Below are positions 16,263 to 25,337 of a DNA stretch of 64,000 bases, piece by piece. The stretch's first letter is position 1, and each line of letters opens with the position of its first letter. The stretch is from Cellulosilyticum sp. I15G10I2 (GTDB taxonomy: Bacteria > Bacillota > Clostridia > Lachnospirales > Cellulosilyticaceae): contig NZ_FMMP01000006.1 of assembly GCF_900095725.1 (NCBI RefSeq), positions 1,054,001 to 1,118,000 on the forward strand. Direction: 5' to 3'. A program made the position numbers and the translations under genes. The notes below the pieces were generated by a model. The model was given only the letters and a program-made list of their open reading frames with translations. It did not search any database and was not told where the DNA came from.

Positions 16263-17462
16263 TCAATCAACTAGAGTAGGCGAAAAATCTTCTTGCCATG
16301 GTAGTCCATGCTTATTTAAAGCTTCCATAAATGGATCTGGATCAAATTCTTCTACATTATAAACCCCTGGTTTTTTCCATTTCCCTGTCATAACGAGCAT
16401 AGCTCCGATCATGGCAGGCACACCTGTAGTATATGAAATAGCCTGTGATCCAACTTCTCTGTAGCATGCCTCATGATCACATATATTGTAAACATAATAA
16501 GTTTTAGGTTTACCGTCTTTGATCCCTTGCATAATACAACCTATATTCGTCTTACCTTTTGTTCTAGGTCCAAGTGATGCTGGGTCTGGGAGAACTGCTT
16601 TTAAAAACTGTAAAGGAACAATTTGCTTACCTTCAAAATTTATAGGTTCAATAGAAGTCATTCCCACATTCTCAAGTACTTTTAAATGATTGATGTAATT
16701 ATCTGAAAAGGTCATCCAAAATCTAATGCGTTTAATGCCTTTTATATTTACAGCCAGTGATTCTAATTCTTCATGGTGTAAAAGATACATATTCTTTTCG
16801 CCTATGCCGTCAAAATCATAGACACGTTTAATTTCTAACGGCTCAGTTTCTACCCATTTACCATTTTCTATATAACTTCCATTTGCAGTAATCTCACGAA
16901 TATTAATTTCCGGGTTAAAGTTTGTTGCAAATGGATAACCATGATCTCCGCCATTTGCATCAAGAATATCAATATAATGAATCTCATCAAAGTAATGTTT
17001 TGCAGCATATGCACTAAATACTCCCGTAACACCAGGATCAAAACCACTTCCTAGTAGTGCCGTAACACCTGCTTTTTCAAATCTTTCACGGTATGCCCAC
17101 TGCCATTTATATTCAAACTTAGCTGTATCAAGCGGTTCATAATTTGCTGTATCGACATAGTCAACCTTCGTTGCGAGGCATGCATCCATAATAGTTAGGT
17201 CTTGATAAGGAAGTGCAACATTAATAACGATATCAGGTCCAAAATCCTTGATTAAAGCTATGATCGCATCAGTGTCATCAGCATCTAACTGCGCTGTACG
17301 AATTTTAGTAACACCACCAGCTAACTTATCTTTTAAAGCATCACATTTTGAAACTGTGCGGCTTGCTATACAAATCTCCTCAAAGATCTCTGGATTTTGA
17401 CAACATTTATGAACAACAACGCTAGCAACTCCTCCAGCACCAATAATTAAAGCTTTTCCCAT
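16263..17462 (-). CDS. Carboxynorspermidine/carboxyspermidine synthase (saccharopine dehydrogenase family)
   Basis: 399 aa. The Rossmann motif IIGAGGVASVV at the N-terminus binds NAD(P)H. NVALPYQDLTIMDAC and GFDPGVTGVFSAYAAK are typical of this branch of the LYS1 family. It condenses aspartate semialdehyde with putrescine or diaminopropane. GGAGG lies 7 nt before ATG. Because the window also encodes the agmatine-to-putrescine enzymes, the likely product is carboxyspermidine, giving spermidine without S-adenosylmethionine decarboxylase. Confidence 0.93.
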   Translation of the reverse strand: MGKALIIGAGGVASVVVHKCCQNPEIFEEICIASRTVSKCDALKDKLAGGVTKIRTAQLDADDTDAIIALIKDFGPDIVINVALPYQDLTIMDACLATKVDYVDTANYEPLDTAKFEYKWQWAYRERFEKAGVTALLGSGFDPGVTGVFSAYAAKHYFDEIHYIDILDANGGDHGYPFATNFNPEINIREITANGSYIENGKWVETEPLEIKRVYDFDGIGEKNMYLLHHEELESLAVNIKGIKRIRFWMTFSDNYINHLKVLENVGMTSIEPINFEGKQIVPLQFLKAVLPDPASLGPRTKGKTNIGCIMQGIKDGKPKTYYVYNICDHEACYREVGSQAISYTTGVPAMIGAMLVMTGKWKKPGVYNVEEFDPDPFMEALNKHGLPWQEDFSPTLVD

Positions 17463-17745
17463 ATCATTACCTCCACTTTTAATAATCTAACAAGAGTTAT
17501 TATAAATAAAATGATCTTGCTAATCAAGCAATTTATTAATATATACGGCTCTAAAATATTAATTTATAACAATATCACACTTTTATCCAGAAAAAACGCT
17601 TATTTTCTTTATTAGTGTACCTTCTAAAAGAATATTCTATACTGTTAAAAAGTGGAGATATAGACTTGTATAAAAGCAGAAACTAAAATACAATAATTAT
17701 GTAGCATACTATTTGACTTAATGTAGGATAGAAGGTGAAAAGAAA

Positions 17746-18831
17746 ATGTCTGAGGTTTTGGAAAACCTAAAAAATAGCCAGATTTTATATAACCAAAATG
17801 TTATTGATCTCAAGGAAAGTATCCGCAGAAACTATCCACATTATGACAACAAGCGCGCCGCTTTATTATTTGCTGCCGCCATTCATAAGATTATTGATCA
17901 AAATATAGTTTGTTTTGATCAATCTATTCAAACTGATATAAAAAACAGCTTACTTCAAGAAGTCATAAAAAAAGAAGTCTTTGACATTACCGCCTATGAT
18001 ATATTTAAAGCTTGCTCTCTTTTGGATATGTCTGATGACTACTACTGTGAGATGCTGACCGAATGGGTTAATTATAACCAAGAGCAAACCATTTCAAAAC
18101 ATCAATTACTAAAACTCCTTCTTCAGTTAAATACTAACGCGAGCAATAATGTACACCCTACTATAGCTCAAGTACGTAGCTTTAATCTACTCAATCTATT
18201 TATTCCCCATAAGCGCCTGGCTTTAACTGCGGCAATGCTGTCACTAACTACAATAGTACTTACTCAAGCGCTCCATTATAAAAACGTTGAACATGTAAAT
18301 GACACCATTAGCTACACCCCAACCACCGTTACTCAAGAAGCAACCCATTCTCTAGCAGATCATCATTCCGCTGTTCATGTAACAGATCAAGATAATGGCC
18401 TACATAAAACGTTACATTATAAAGAGGTTAACACAGATGCCTTACATAACTGGCTAAATGAAAGAAATTCAGTGCTTGCTGATGAACCCTATTTTAGCAG
18501 TATTCTTGATACAGCATATGAATTTAATATCAATCCTCTTTTAATGTTTGCTATAACTGGTCAGGAACAATCTTTTGTGCCAAGATCCAATACCCATGCA
18601 TCTTTAATCGCTAATAATCCTTTTAATGTTTATGGAAGCTGGAAACGCTTTAATACAGATATTAATGAAGCATCTAGAATAGCTGCCCGAACTATTCTAA
18701 ATTTAAGCAAAGGCTGCCCCCAAAACGAAGATCCCTTGAAGTGGATTAACAGAAAATACGCTGAAGATCCTAACTGGCATTTAGGCGTTGCACAGATTCT
18801 TTTAAGCCTTGAAAAAACTGCAGGTGATTAA
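17746..18831 (+). CDS. Membrane-anchored glucosaminidase-like protein
   Basis: 361 aa. A cytoplasmic, mostly helical N-terminus (1-150), one membrane helix (about 158-178, ALTAAMLSLTTIVLTQAL), then an outside domain (about 230-361). That domain resembles the lysozyme-like glucosaminidase fold: NPLLMFAITGQEQSFVP holds a candidate catalytic Glu, followed by NNPFNVYGSW. It probably acts on peptidoglycan. GAAGGTGA precedes ATG. It sits between the two halves of the polyamine genes on the opposite strand, so has its own promoter in 17463-17745, a 283-bp divergent gap in which I see no clear operator. Confidence 0.7.
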   Translation: MSEVLENLKNSQILYNQNVIDLKESIRRNYPHYDNKRAALLFAAAIHKIIDQNIVCFDQSIQTDIKNSLLQEVIKKEVFDITAYDIFKACSLLDMSDDYYCEMLTEWVNYNQEQTISKHQLLKLLLQLNTNASNNVHPTIAQVRSFNLLNLFIPHKRLALTAAMLSLTTIVLTQALHYKNVEHVNDTISYTPTTVTQEATHSLADHHSAVHVTDQDNGLHKTLHYKEVNTDALHNWLNERNSVLADEPYFSSILDTAYEFNINPLLMFAITGQEQSFVPRSNTHASLIANNPFNVYGSWKRFNTDINEASRIAARTILNLSKGCPQNEDPLKWINRKYAEDPNWHLGVAQILLSLEKTAGD

Positions 18832-18891
18832 TGGCAGTTCTTTAGACCAGATGTACTTTTGGAATCAAAAACAAGTGGTAGAAATAACTTA

Positions 18892-18923
18892 AAAGCACTG
18901 AGACTTTGCGATCTCAGTGCTTT
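18892..18923. terminator. Terminator between the glucosaminidase-like gene and aguB
   Basis: Perfect 12-bp arms (AAAGCACTGAGA and complement), 8-nt loop, then CGTTTTT on the plus strand. Confidence 0.8.
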
Positions 18924-18944
18924 CGTTTTTAGGATTATAGATGT

Positions 18945-19823
18945 TTATTTTATAATTAACTCACCATCATAAGATGTAATAATTTTATATAAATCAGGGC
19001 GACGGTCTCTAAATATGCCCCATTCAATACGTTGGGACTCTAGCTGGTCAAGATCGAACTCTGCAACGAGGATACTTTCTTCTATACGGTCTGCCTCCGC
19101 TACCTTATTGCCCTGGGCTCCTGCAATAAAAGATGATCCATAGAATGTAATCTTTGAATCATCGTCTTCCTCTACACCAATACGATTCGATGCAATAACA
19201 GGTACCAAATTCGCAGCAGCATGACCAAGCATACAGGTTTGCCAGTGATCTTTAGAATCTATAGAACCATCTTGAGGCTCAGACCCAATGGCTGTTGGAT
19301 AAAATAATATTTCAGCCCCCATTAGTGTCATACACCTAGCAGCTTCTGGATACCATTGATCCCAGCATATTCCCACACCAATCTTACCATAACGTGTAGA
19401 CCATACTTTAAAACCAGTATCTCCTGGATTAAAGTAAAATTTTTCTTCATAGCCCGGGCCATCGGGAATATGACTTTTTCTATAAGTGCCTAGTACTTCT
19501 CCATCAGCATCAATGACTGCTAGTGCATTGTATCTCGCATAATTTTTCTTCTCATAAAAACTAATAGGCAGGACTACTTTAAGTTCTTGGGCAATCTTTT
19601 TAAAATGATTGATAGCTTTATTTTGCGCAAGCTCTGTAGCATATTTATAATAATCAGATTTTTCCTTTTGACAGAAATAAGGCGTTTCAAAAAGTTCCTG
19701 TAACAGAATTATTTGCGCACCCTTTTTGGCAGCTTCTCTTACAAGAGCCTCTGCTTTATTAATATTTTCATCAATATTACAAGAACAGCTCATCTGAGTT
19801 GCTGCTACTTTAACTTTTCTCAT
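18945..19823 (-). CDS. aguB: N-carbamoylputrescine amidohydrolase
   Basis: 292 aa nitrilase-superfamily enzyme that releases ammonia and CO2 from N-carbamoylputrescine to give putrescine. The catalytic Glu-Lys-Cys triad is visible: Glu in LLQELFETPYF, Lys in YRKSHIPDGPGY, Cys in GVGICWDQWYPE. ATG 19823 is chosen, six bases after GAGGTG; an upstream GTG at 19832 overlaps the ribosome site. It lies 32 bp after aguA in a two-gene operon. Confidence 0.95.
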   Translation of the reverse strand: MRKVKVAATQMSCSCNIDENINKAEALVREAAKKGAQIILLQELFETPYFCQKEKSDYYKYATELAQNKAINHFKKIAQELKVVLPISFYEKKNYARYNALAVIDADGEVLGTYRKSHIPDGPGYEEKFYFNPGDTGFKVWSTRYGKIGVGICWDQWYPEAARCMTLMGAEILFYPTAIGSEPQDGSIDSKDHWQTCMLGHAAANLVPVIASNRIGVEEDDDSKITFYGSSFIAGAQGNKVAEADRIEESILVAEFDLDQLESQRIEWGIFRDRRPDLYKIITSYDGELIIK

Positions 19824-19855
19824 ACATTTCACCTCATTTTATTTATCATAATATT

Positions 19856-20950
19856 TTAATCATTTTTCCCCATACTCATCTGTTGGGTTGTACAGTGCAC
19901 ATTTCCACCCTCTTTAATAATAGCCATGCCATCGATTGTGCGAATCCTTCTTTCGGGAAAAAGAACACTTAATATTTGTTCTGCCATGTGGTCAGTTTCT
20001 GTGGCACTCTCTCCAAAAGTTGGTAATATAATACCCTTATTTACAAAATAGAAGTTTAGATAACTTAGGGTTAATCTTTCTTCATTATATTTTCTCATTG
20101 GAGGCTGTTGTATAAGGATAATCTCAAACTTCCGCCCTTTTGCATCTGTTGCATTTTCTAATATTTTAAGGTTCTCCTTGGTAATTTCATAATTCTCATC
20201 CTTTGGGTCATTACAAACCTGTATAAGTATTTTACCGGGTTTAGCAAAACAAGCGATATTGTCTACGTGTCCATCTGTTTCGTCACCGCTTAAACCACGT
20301 TTAAGCCAAATCACTTTTTCTATATTTAAATAATGCTTTAAATACTCTTCAATCTGTTCTCTTGTTAGATTAGGATTTCTATTTGGATTTAGCAAGCATT
20401 CTTCTGTAGTTATAAGTGTACCTTCCCCATCCACATGGATAGAGCCTCCCTCCATGACAAACGGCGCATCAAAACATTTAATATTAAAGGATTTAAGTAT
20501 TTTAGGGGCAACCTGATCATCTAAATCCCAAGGGGTATATTTTCCCCCCCATGCATTAAAGCGCCAATTAACACCAGCTCTGTTTCCTTTATCATCACAT
20601 AAAAATGTAGGGCCATTATCTCTGAGCCATGCATCATTATGCGCAATAGGCAAAAATGTGATCTGCGGTGCCTCAAAAAGTGATTTTACCTGGTCTATCT
20701 CATCAGGATTGACAATCACTGTCACAGGCTCAAATTCTGCAATTGCTTCAATAAGTGCCCTGTAGCCCTCACAAACACGCTTATGGTCTTCCGGATAACA
20801 CATAGATTCCTGAACAGGCCATGATACAAATGTGCGCTCGTGGCTCGTCCATTCGGCAGGCATTTTATAGTTAAAATCTTTTGGATACATAGCATACCTC
20901 TCTTCATCAGCATTATATTTTATATTCTTTTTTATACAATTATCTTTCAT
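19856..20950 (-). CDS. aguA: Agmatine deiminase
   Basis: 364 aa. Hydrolyses agmatine to N-carbamoylputrescine and ammonia. Family elements: MPAEWTSHERTFVSWP at the N-terminus, NDAWLRDNGPTF, the catalytic DETDGHVDN, and GGNVHCTTQQ with the catalytic Cys near the C-terminus. ATG 20950 follows GAGGAG by 8 nt; the frame extends to a TTG at 20986 without a ribosome site. No arginine decarboxylase is in the window. Confidence 0.96.
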   Translation of the reverse strand: MKDNCIKKNIKYNADEERYAMYPKDFNYKMPAEWTSHERTFVSWPVQESMCYPEDHKRVCEGYRALIEAIAEFEPVTVIVNPDEIDQVKSLFEAPQITFLPIAHNDAWLRDNGPTFLCDDKGNRAGVNWRFNAWGGKYTPWDLDDQVAPKILKSFNIKCFDAPFVMEGGSIHVDGEGTLITTEECLLNPNRNPNLTREQIEEYLKHYLNIEKVIWLKRGLSGDETDGHVDNIACFAKPGKILIQVCNDPKDENYEITKENLKILENATDAKGRKFEIILIQQPPMRKYNEERLTLSYLNFYFVNKGIILPTFGESATETDHMAEQILSVLFPERRIRTIDGMAIIKEGGNVHCTTQQMSMGKND

Positions 20951-21057
20951 ATCATAAACTCCTCTGTGCCTCAAGTCAAGCTTCAATCAATGTTTGCATA
21001 GTCTTTTCAGTTTGAATTATAATAAAGGTACTCCAATACTTACAGAAAGGATCCATC

Positions 21058-21753
21058 ATGAAATTAAATTACGACATTTATTATGGCACTTTCATCCATC
21101 GCCCCAATCGGTTTATTGCAGTTATTAAAAGAAAAGACGAAGAACTCATTGCACATGTTCCAAATACGGGCCGTTTAAAAGAGCTATTGTTGCCCGGCGC
21201 GGAGGTAATGCTCTCATACCATCCCAACCCTTTAAGAAAAACCAAATATGAGCTACGTATGATCAAGAAGGGTATGCACTGGATTTCAATAGACTCTCAG
21301 CTTCCAAATGCACTAGCTTCAGAAGCAATATCCGCAGGTATTATTAAAGAACTTATGGACTATCCTCTGCTCAAAAGAGAAGTAGTTTACGGCAATAGCC
21401 GCTTTGACATTCAACTCAGTGGTAAAGATACGTGCTTCGTTGAGGTTAAAGGTGTGACCCTCGAAAAAGAAGGCTGGAGCTATTTTCCTGATGCGCCCAC
21501 AGAACGCGGCCGTAAACATATTGATGAGATGATCCAAGCCGTCCAAAACGGTCATCGAGGCGTATTGCTCTTTGTTGTTCAATTAAATACTGCTAAAGGA
21601 TTTAGCCCCAACAGCCTTATGGATCCGGCTTTTGCCCAAAAAATCGTGGAAGCTTCAAATGCAGGCGTAGAGATTCTTGCTTATCGCTGTGTCATATCTC
21701 CAGAAGAAGTTAATATAGTAGAAAAAATCCCCGTTTCTTTCCAAATGCCGTAA
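21058..21753 (+). CDS. sfsA: SfsA (sugar fermentation stimulation) homologue
   Basis: 231 aa, normal length. An N-terminal OB-like part (FIHRPNRFIAVI, HVPNTGRLKELL) is followed by a PD-(D/E)XK-like nuclease fold part (SRFDIQL, CFVEVKGVTLE, PDAPTERGRKHI). It is a predicted DNA-binding protein or nuclease whose cellular role is not settled. AGAAAGGA precedes ATG. Monocistronic, divergent from aguA. Confidence 0.94.
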   Translation: MKLNYDIYYGTFIHRPNRFIAVIKRKDEELIAHVPNTGRLKELLLPGAEVMLSYHPNPLRKTKYELRMIKKGMHWISIDSQLPNALASEAISAGIIKELMDYPLLKREVVYGNSRFDIQLSGKDTCFVEVKGVTLEKEGWSYFPDAPTERGRKHIDEMIQAVQNGHRGVLLFVVQLNTAKGFSPNSLMDPAFAQKIVEASNAGVEILAYRCVISPEEVNIVEKIPVSFQMP

Positions 21754-21814
21754 TACTGAGTTTTTAACTCAAAAAACAAATAGTATCTCGGCTGAGTATA
21801 ATTAATGATTTATT

Positions 21815-21859
21815 AAAAAAACTATCAGTCTTTAAAATTAACAAGGCTGATAGTTTTTT
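21815..21859. terminator. Bidirectional terminator, sfsA / trkH
   Basis: 17-18-bp arms with one G-T pair, a loop of about 10 nt, and A6/T6 ends, between convergent stops. Confidence 0.85.
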
Positions 21860-21878
21860 ATAAAGCATATATTCCTTT

Positions 21879-23321
21879 TTATTTAGACCAAAATTTAGGC
21901 ATTACCAGTAAGAGTATCGGATAAATTTCAAGTCTGCCTATAATCATACAAAATGACAAGGTTATTTTACTTAACACTGAGAAACTGGAAAAGTTTCCTG
22001 CCGGTCCTACAATTTCCAGACCTGGACCAATATTTGCAATCGTAGCTACTACAGAACTGAGTGTTGTCACAATACTTTTGCCATCCAGCGCTACAATCAG
22101 TACAGCGCAGCAAAAGATAATAATGTAAATAAAGAAAAACCCAAGTACTTCTGAAAGGGCCTGTTCATCTACGGCTCTTCCGCCTATTCTAACTGAATCT
22201 ACGGCTCTTGGATGTACAATCTTCAAAAAATTTCTTTTAGCTGCTTTAAATAATAACAATATTCTAATATGCTTCATCCCGCCGCCAGTAGATCCAGCAC
22301 AGCCTCCAATGAACATAATAAATAAAAGTATTAATTTGCTAAACACTGGCCAAGTATCAAAATCTGCTGTGGCATATCCCGTAGTCGTAATAATAGATGC
22401 TACTTGAAAGGCCGCATAGCGTACTGACTCTTTTACCGTATGGTATACCTCACCATATATATTAAGTGTAATAACGATAATCGATATGGTAACAATAGTC
22501 ACATAGAGTTTAAATTCTTCATCCTTAAAGAGCACTTTGAAATTGCCTTTTAAGGCATGATAATAAAGGCCAAAGTTAGCGCCGCACATAAGCATAAAAA
22601 CAGTTATAATAATCTCCACCATAATATTATTATAACCACCAATACTGAGATTTTTACTTGAAAACCCTCCTGTTCCTACGGTCCCAAAAGTATGTACCAA
22701 TGCGTCATAGAAAGGCATCCCAGCAAACATAAGAAGGATAATCTCAATAACAGTTATAAGTAAATAGATGCTAAATAATATTTTTGCTGTTTCTTTAACC
22801 TTAGGTACTAGTCTTCCTGGATTAGGCCCTGGACTCTCTGCCTTCATCATCTGCATGCTCTGCGCCCCTGCTGAAGGGAGTATGGCCATCGCTAAAACTA
22901 ATACCCCTATCCCGCCTACCCAATGGGTAAAACTTCTCCAAAATAGTATGCCTTTTGCTAAGCCCTCTATTTCAGTAAGTATACTTGCACCTGTAGTTGT
23001 AAAGCCTGAACTTGATTCAAAAAAGCTATCTACCAAAGAGGGAATCGCTCCGCTAAAGTAAAAAGGCAGTGCACCAAAAAAGGACATGAGTATCCATCCT
23101 ATGGCAACAATAGCAAAACCCTCTCTGGCATAAATACTTTTACTTTTTGGCTTGATCATGAATAATACTAGGCCTATAATGAGCAATATAATCATTGTAT
23201 ATAAAAAGGCCCAAAATGCGCTTTCTTTATAGATAAGCGAAACGATCATAGCTGGAAACATAGCTAATATTTCAAATATTAATAATGTCCCCAAATTTTT
23301 TGATACCATTGCGACGTTCAT
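21879..23321 (-). CDS. trkH: Trk/Ktr potassium uptake membrane subunit
   Basis: 480 aa. Polytopic channel-like subunit with the repeated pore loops of the family: SSSGFTTTGAS, FGTVGTGGFSS, ITTTGYATAD and VVATIANIGPG. It imports K+ with gating by the TrkA ring. ATG 23321, eight bases after GGAGG, overlaps the end of trkA by 50 nt, so translation is coupled. An upstream frame start at 23342 is not supported by a ribosome site. Confidence 0.95.
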   Translation of the reverse strand: MNVAMVSKNLGTLLIFEILAMFPAMIVSLIYKESAFWAFLYTMIILLIIGLVLFMIKPKSKSIYAREGFAIVAIGWILMSFFGALPFYFSGAIPSLVDSFFESSSGFTTTGASILTEIEGLAKGILFWRSFTHWVGGIGVLVLAMAILPSAGAQSMQMMKAESPGPNPGRLVPKVKETAKILFSIYLLITVIEIILLMFAGMPFYDALVHTFGTVGTGGFSSKNLSIGGYNNIMVEIIITVFMLMCGANFGLYYHALKGNFKVLFKDEEFKLYVTIVTISIIVITLNIYGEVYHTVKESVRYAAFQVASIITTTGYATADFDTWPVFSKLILLFIMFIGGCAGSTGGGMKHIRILLLFKAAKRNFLKIVHPRAVDSVRIGGRAVDEQALSEVLGFFFIYIIIFCCAVLIVALDGKSIVTTLSSVVATIANIGPGLEIVGPAGNFSSFSVLSKITLSFCMIIGRLEIYPILLLVMPKFWSK

Positions 23322-24678
23322 CTTGATTTCCTCCAATTGCAACTACTTCTAATTCTCTTAAAGTTGCAATATTTTTTTCCATTGTTATGACGATAATCCT
23401 ATCGCCTTTTCTAATAATATCATTACCATGCGGTACAACAACTTCATTTTTTCTTACGATGGTAGCAATAACCGTATTATCAGAAATATTTAATTTCTTA
23501 AGGGGTATATCTATAAATATACTCGAATCATCTACTACAAATTCAAGTATTTCCACCTTACCTTCTACAATCCTATGCAAAGACTGCAGTGCTGTCCCTC
23601 TTGCATATTTTAGAATCTGGTTTGTTGTAATAAGCTTTGGAATAATAATACTATCAAGTCCCATATCCCGTACAATATTTATGTAACTTGTTCGACTTAT
23701 TTTAGTAACAATCTTTTTTGCCCCCATGCGTTTAGCAATCAGTGAAGACATAAGATTATGTTCATCCATGCCGGTAGCTGCCACAAAGGCATCCATATGA
23801 CTTATATTTTCTGATAGAAGAATATCCTCTTCTGTCCCATCACTGTTGATAACAAGCGCGTTGGGCAGTTTATCTGAAAGTTCCAGACATCTTTCTCTAC
23901 TTATTTCTATAATCTTTATATTCATATTCATATCTTTTAAAAGCTTATAGAGGTAGTATGTAATCCTGCCTCCGCCAACGATCATGACATTTCTAATTTT
24001 ATCCGGGCATTTTCCATATATCTTGCAAAATTTATAAATCCTAGACATTTTACCTATAACATATATACTATCATTCTCCTGAACAACTTCTTCACCATGG
24101 GGTACAATAACCTCTTCACCACGCACAATAACACCTATAAGTACAGATGATGCAGAAGACTTATCTGCCTCTTTAATCTTTTTACCTATAATATTCATAC
24201 CTTGGGTAACTTTTAATTCAACCACTCTTACACGACCGCTTGCAAATCTCTCTACATTAATTGCAGATGAAAAACTAAGTGTATTTGCAATTTCTTCAGC
24301 TGCCGTATATTCTGGATTAATAACAAAATCAAGACCTAATTGCTCTTTTATCAGCGAAAGCTCATAGGCATATTCAGGATCTCTTACTCTGGCTACTGTC
24401 TGGCCTACACCAAGCTTTTTAGCCGTCAGACAACACACCATATTTACTTCATCACTGCCTGTAACTGCAATAAGAAGGTCAGCCCCTGAAACACCTGCTT
24501 CTAAAAGAATGTTAGCGCTTACACCATTTCCTTTAATACCCATTACATCTAAATTATCTTCTACTTTTTGAAGCGCTTGCGCATATTTATCGATAACGGT
24601 TACATCTTTGTTTTCATTTGTTAAACTTTCTGCAAGCGTATATCCCACTTTCCCTGCGCCAATTATTATAACTTTCAT
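23272..24678 (-). CDS. trkA: Trk potassium uptake NAD-binding subunit
   Basis: 468 aa with two RCK units. TrkA_N 1 starts at KVIIIGAGKVGYTLAESL; TrkA_C 1 covers about 140-220; TrkA_N 2 starts at NVMIVGGGRITYYLYKLL (about 228); TrkA_C 2 is at the end. It binds NAD(H) or nucleotides and gates TrkH at the inner membrane face. Length and duplication match the standard family. Starts 23 bp after the interrupted 24702-25154 frame. Confidence 0.95.
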   Translation of the reverse strand: MKVIIIGAGKVGYTLAESLTNENKDVTVIDKYAQALQKVEDNLDVMGIKGNGVSANILLEAGVSGADLLIAVTGSDEVNMVCCLTAKKLGVGQTVARVRDPEYAYELSLIKEQLGLDFVINPEYTAAEEIANTLSFSSAINVERFASGRVRVVELKVTQGMNIIGKKIKEADKSSASSVLIGVIVRGEEVIVPHGEEVVQENDSIYVIGKMSRIYKFCKIYGKCPDKIRNVMIVGGGRITYYLYKLLKDMNMNIKIIEISRERCLELSDKLPNALVINSDGTEEDILLSENISHMDAFVAATGMDEHNLMSSLIAKRMGAKKIVTKISRTSYINIVRDMGLDSIIIPKLITTNQILKYARGTALQSLHRIVEGKVEILEFVVDDSSIFIDIPLKKLNISDNTVIATIVRKNEVVVPHGNDIIRKGDRIIVITMEKNIATLRELEVVAIGGNQDERRNGIKKFGDIINI

Positions 24679-24701
24679 ATTCTCCTCCTAATGAATTACC
24701 G

Positions 24702-25154
24702 TCAATTTACTAACGGAACACTTTGCTGCCACTTTTCATTAAAATGATCAAGAATTTTTGAAACTACTTCCGTCACATCTATTTGCATACAACATTCAAA
24801 GTGAGACCTTAAGCCATCCGACTTACTATACTTAGCTGAAAAAGATAACAAAAAAACTTGATTTCCTATTACAATAAGACTTTTTCTAAATTGACTATTA
24901 ACCCTAAAATCCACATCTTTTTGTGATACTTTATTAATATAAGATCTTGAAATAATACCGCTGTTAGTTATATAGGGTATAATCACTCTGCATGCTTTAG
25001 TATTAGAAACTTTACCTATTTCATCAATGAGTATCTTATAAATTCTATTATCAAAAACCCCTTAAGCCGCCACTTCTATGTCGTTTTTTTCTAATTCCAC
25101 CATTAATATTTTTATAAATTCATTGACATCATCTATAAATGTCGTTTTGGCCAT
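24702..25154 (-). pseudogene. Unknown cytoplasmic protein, interrupted by an in-frame TAA
   Basis: ATG 25154 follows GAGGGG. The frame reads 30 codons, meets TAA at 25064-25062, then stays open in the same frame for 119 more codons to the stop at 24702. The second part has no good start with a ribosome site. Read through, the protein would be about 150 aa, soluble, with a helical N-terminus. No family is recognised. A point mutation (for example GAA or CAA to TAA) or a sequence error explains it. It lies directly upstream of trkA on the same strand. Confidence 0.6.
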
Positions 25155-25337
25155 AATCATTTCCCCTCATACGACACATACATTAATAAAAAAATTATAT
25201 TGCAAACATAGTTATCTTACTCTATTTTCCCTCATTATAAAACCTTAAATATACATAAAACGAGCTTTTTTGCCTTTTTTCGTTGCTTTAACTAGTTTTT
25301 TTCTGCTGAGGACTATTATTTTATTTAATATGCTCTA

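Noticed and set aside
22768-23061. Plus-strand 97-codon frame inside trkH
   Set aside because: Antisense shadow of the trkH pore region; no ribosome site.
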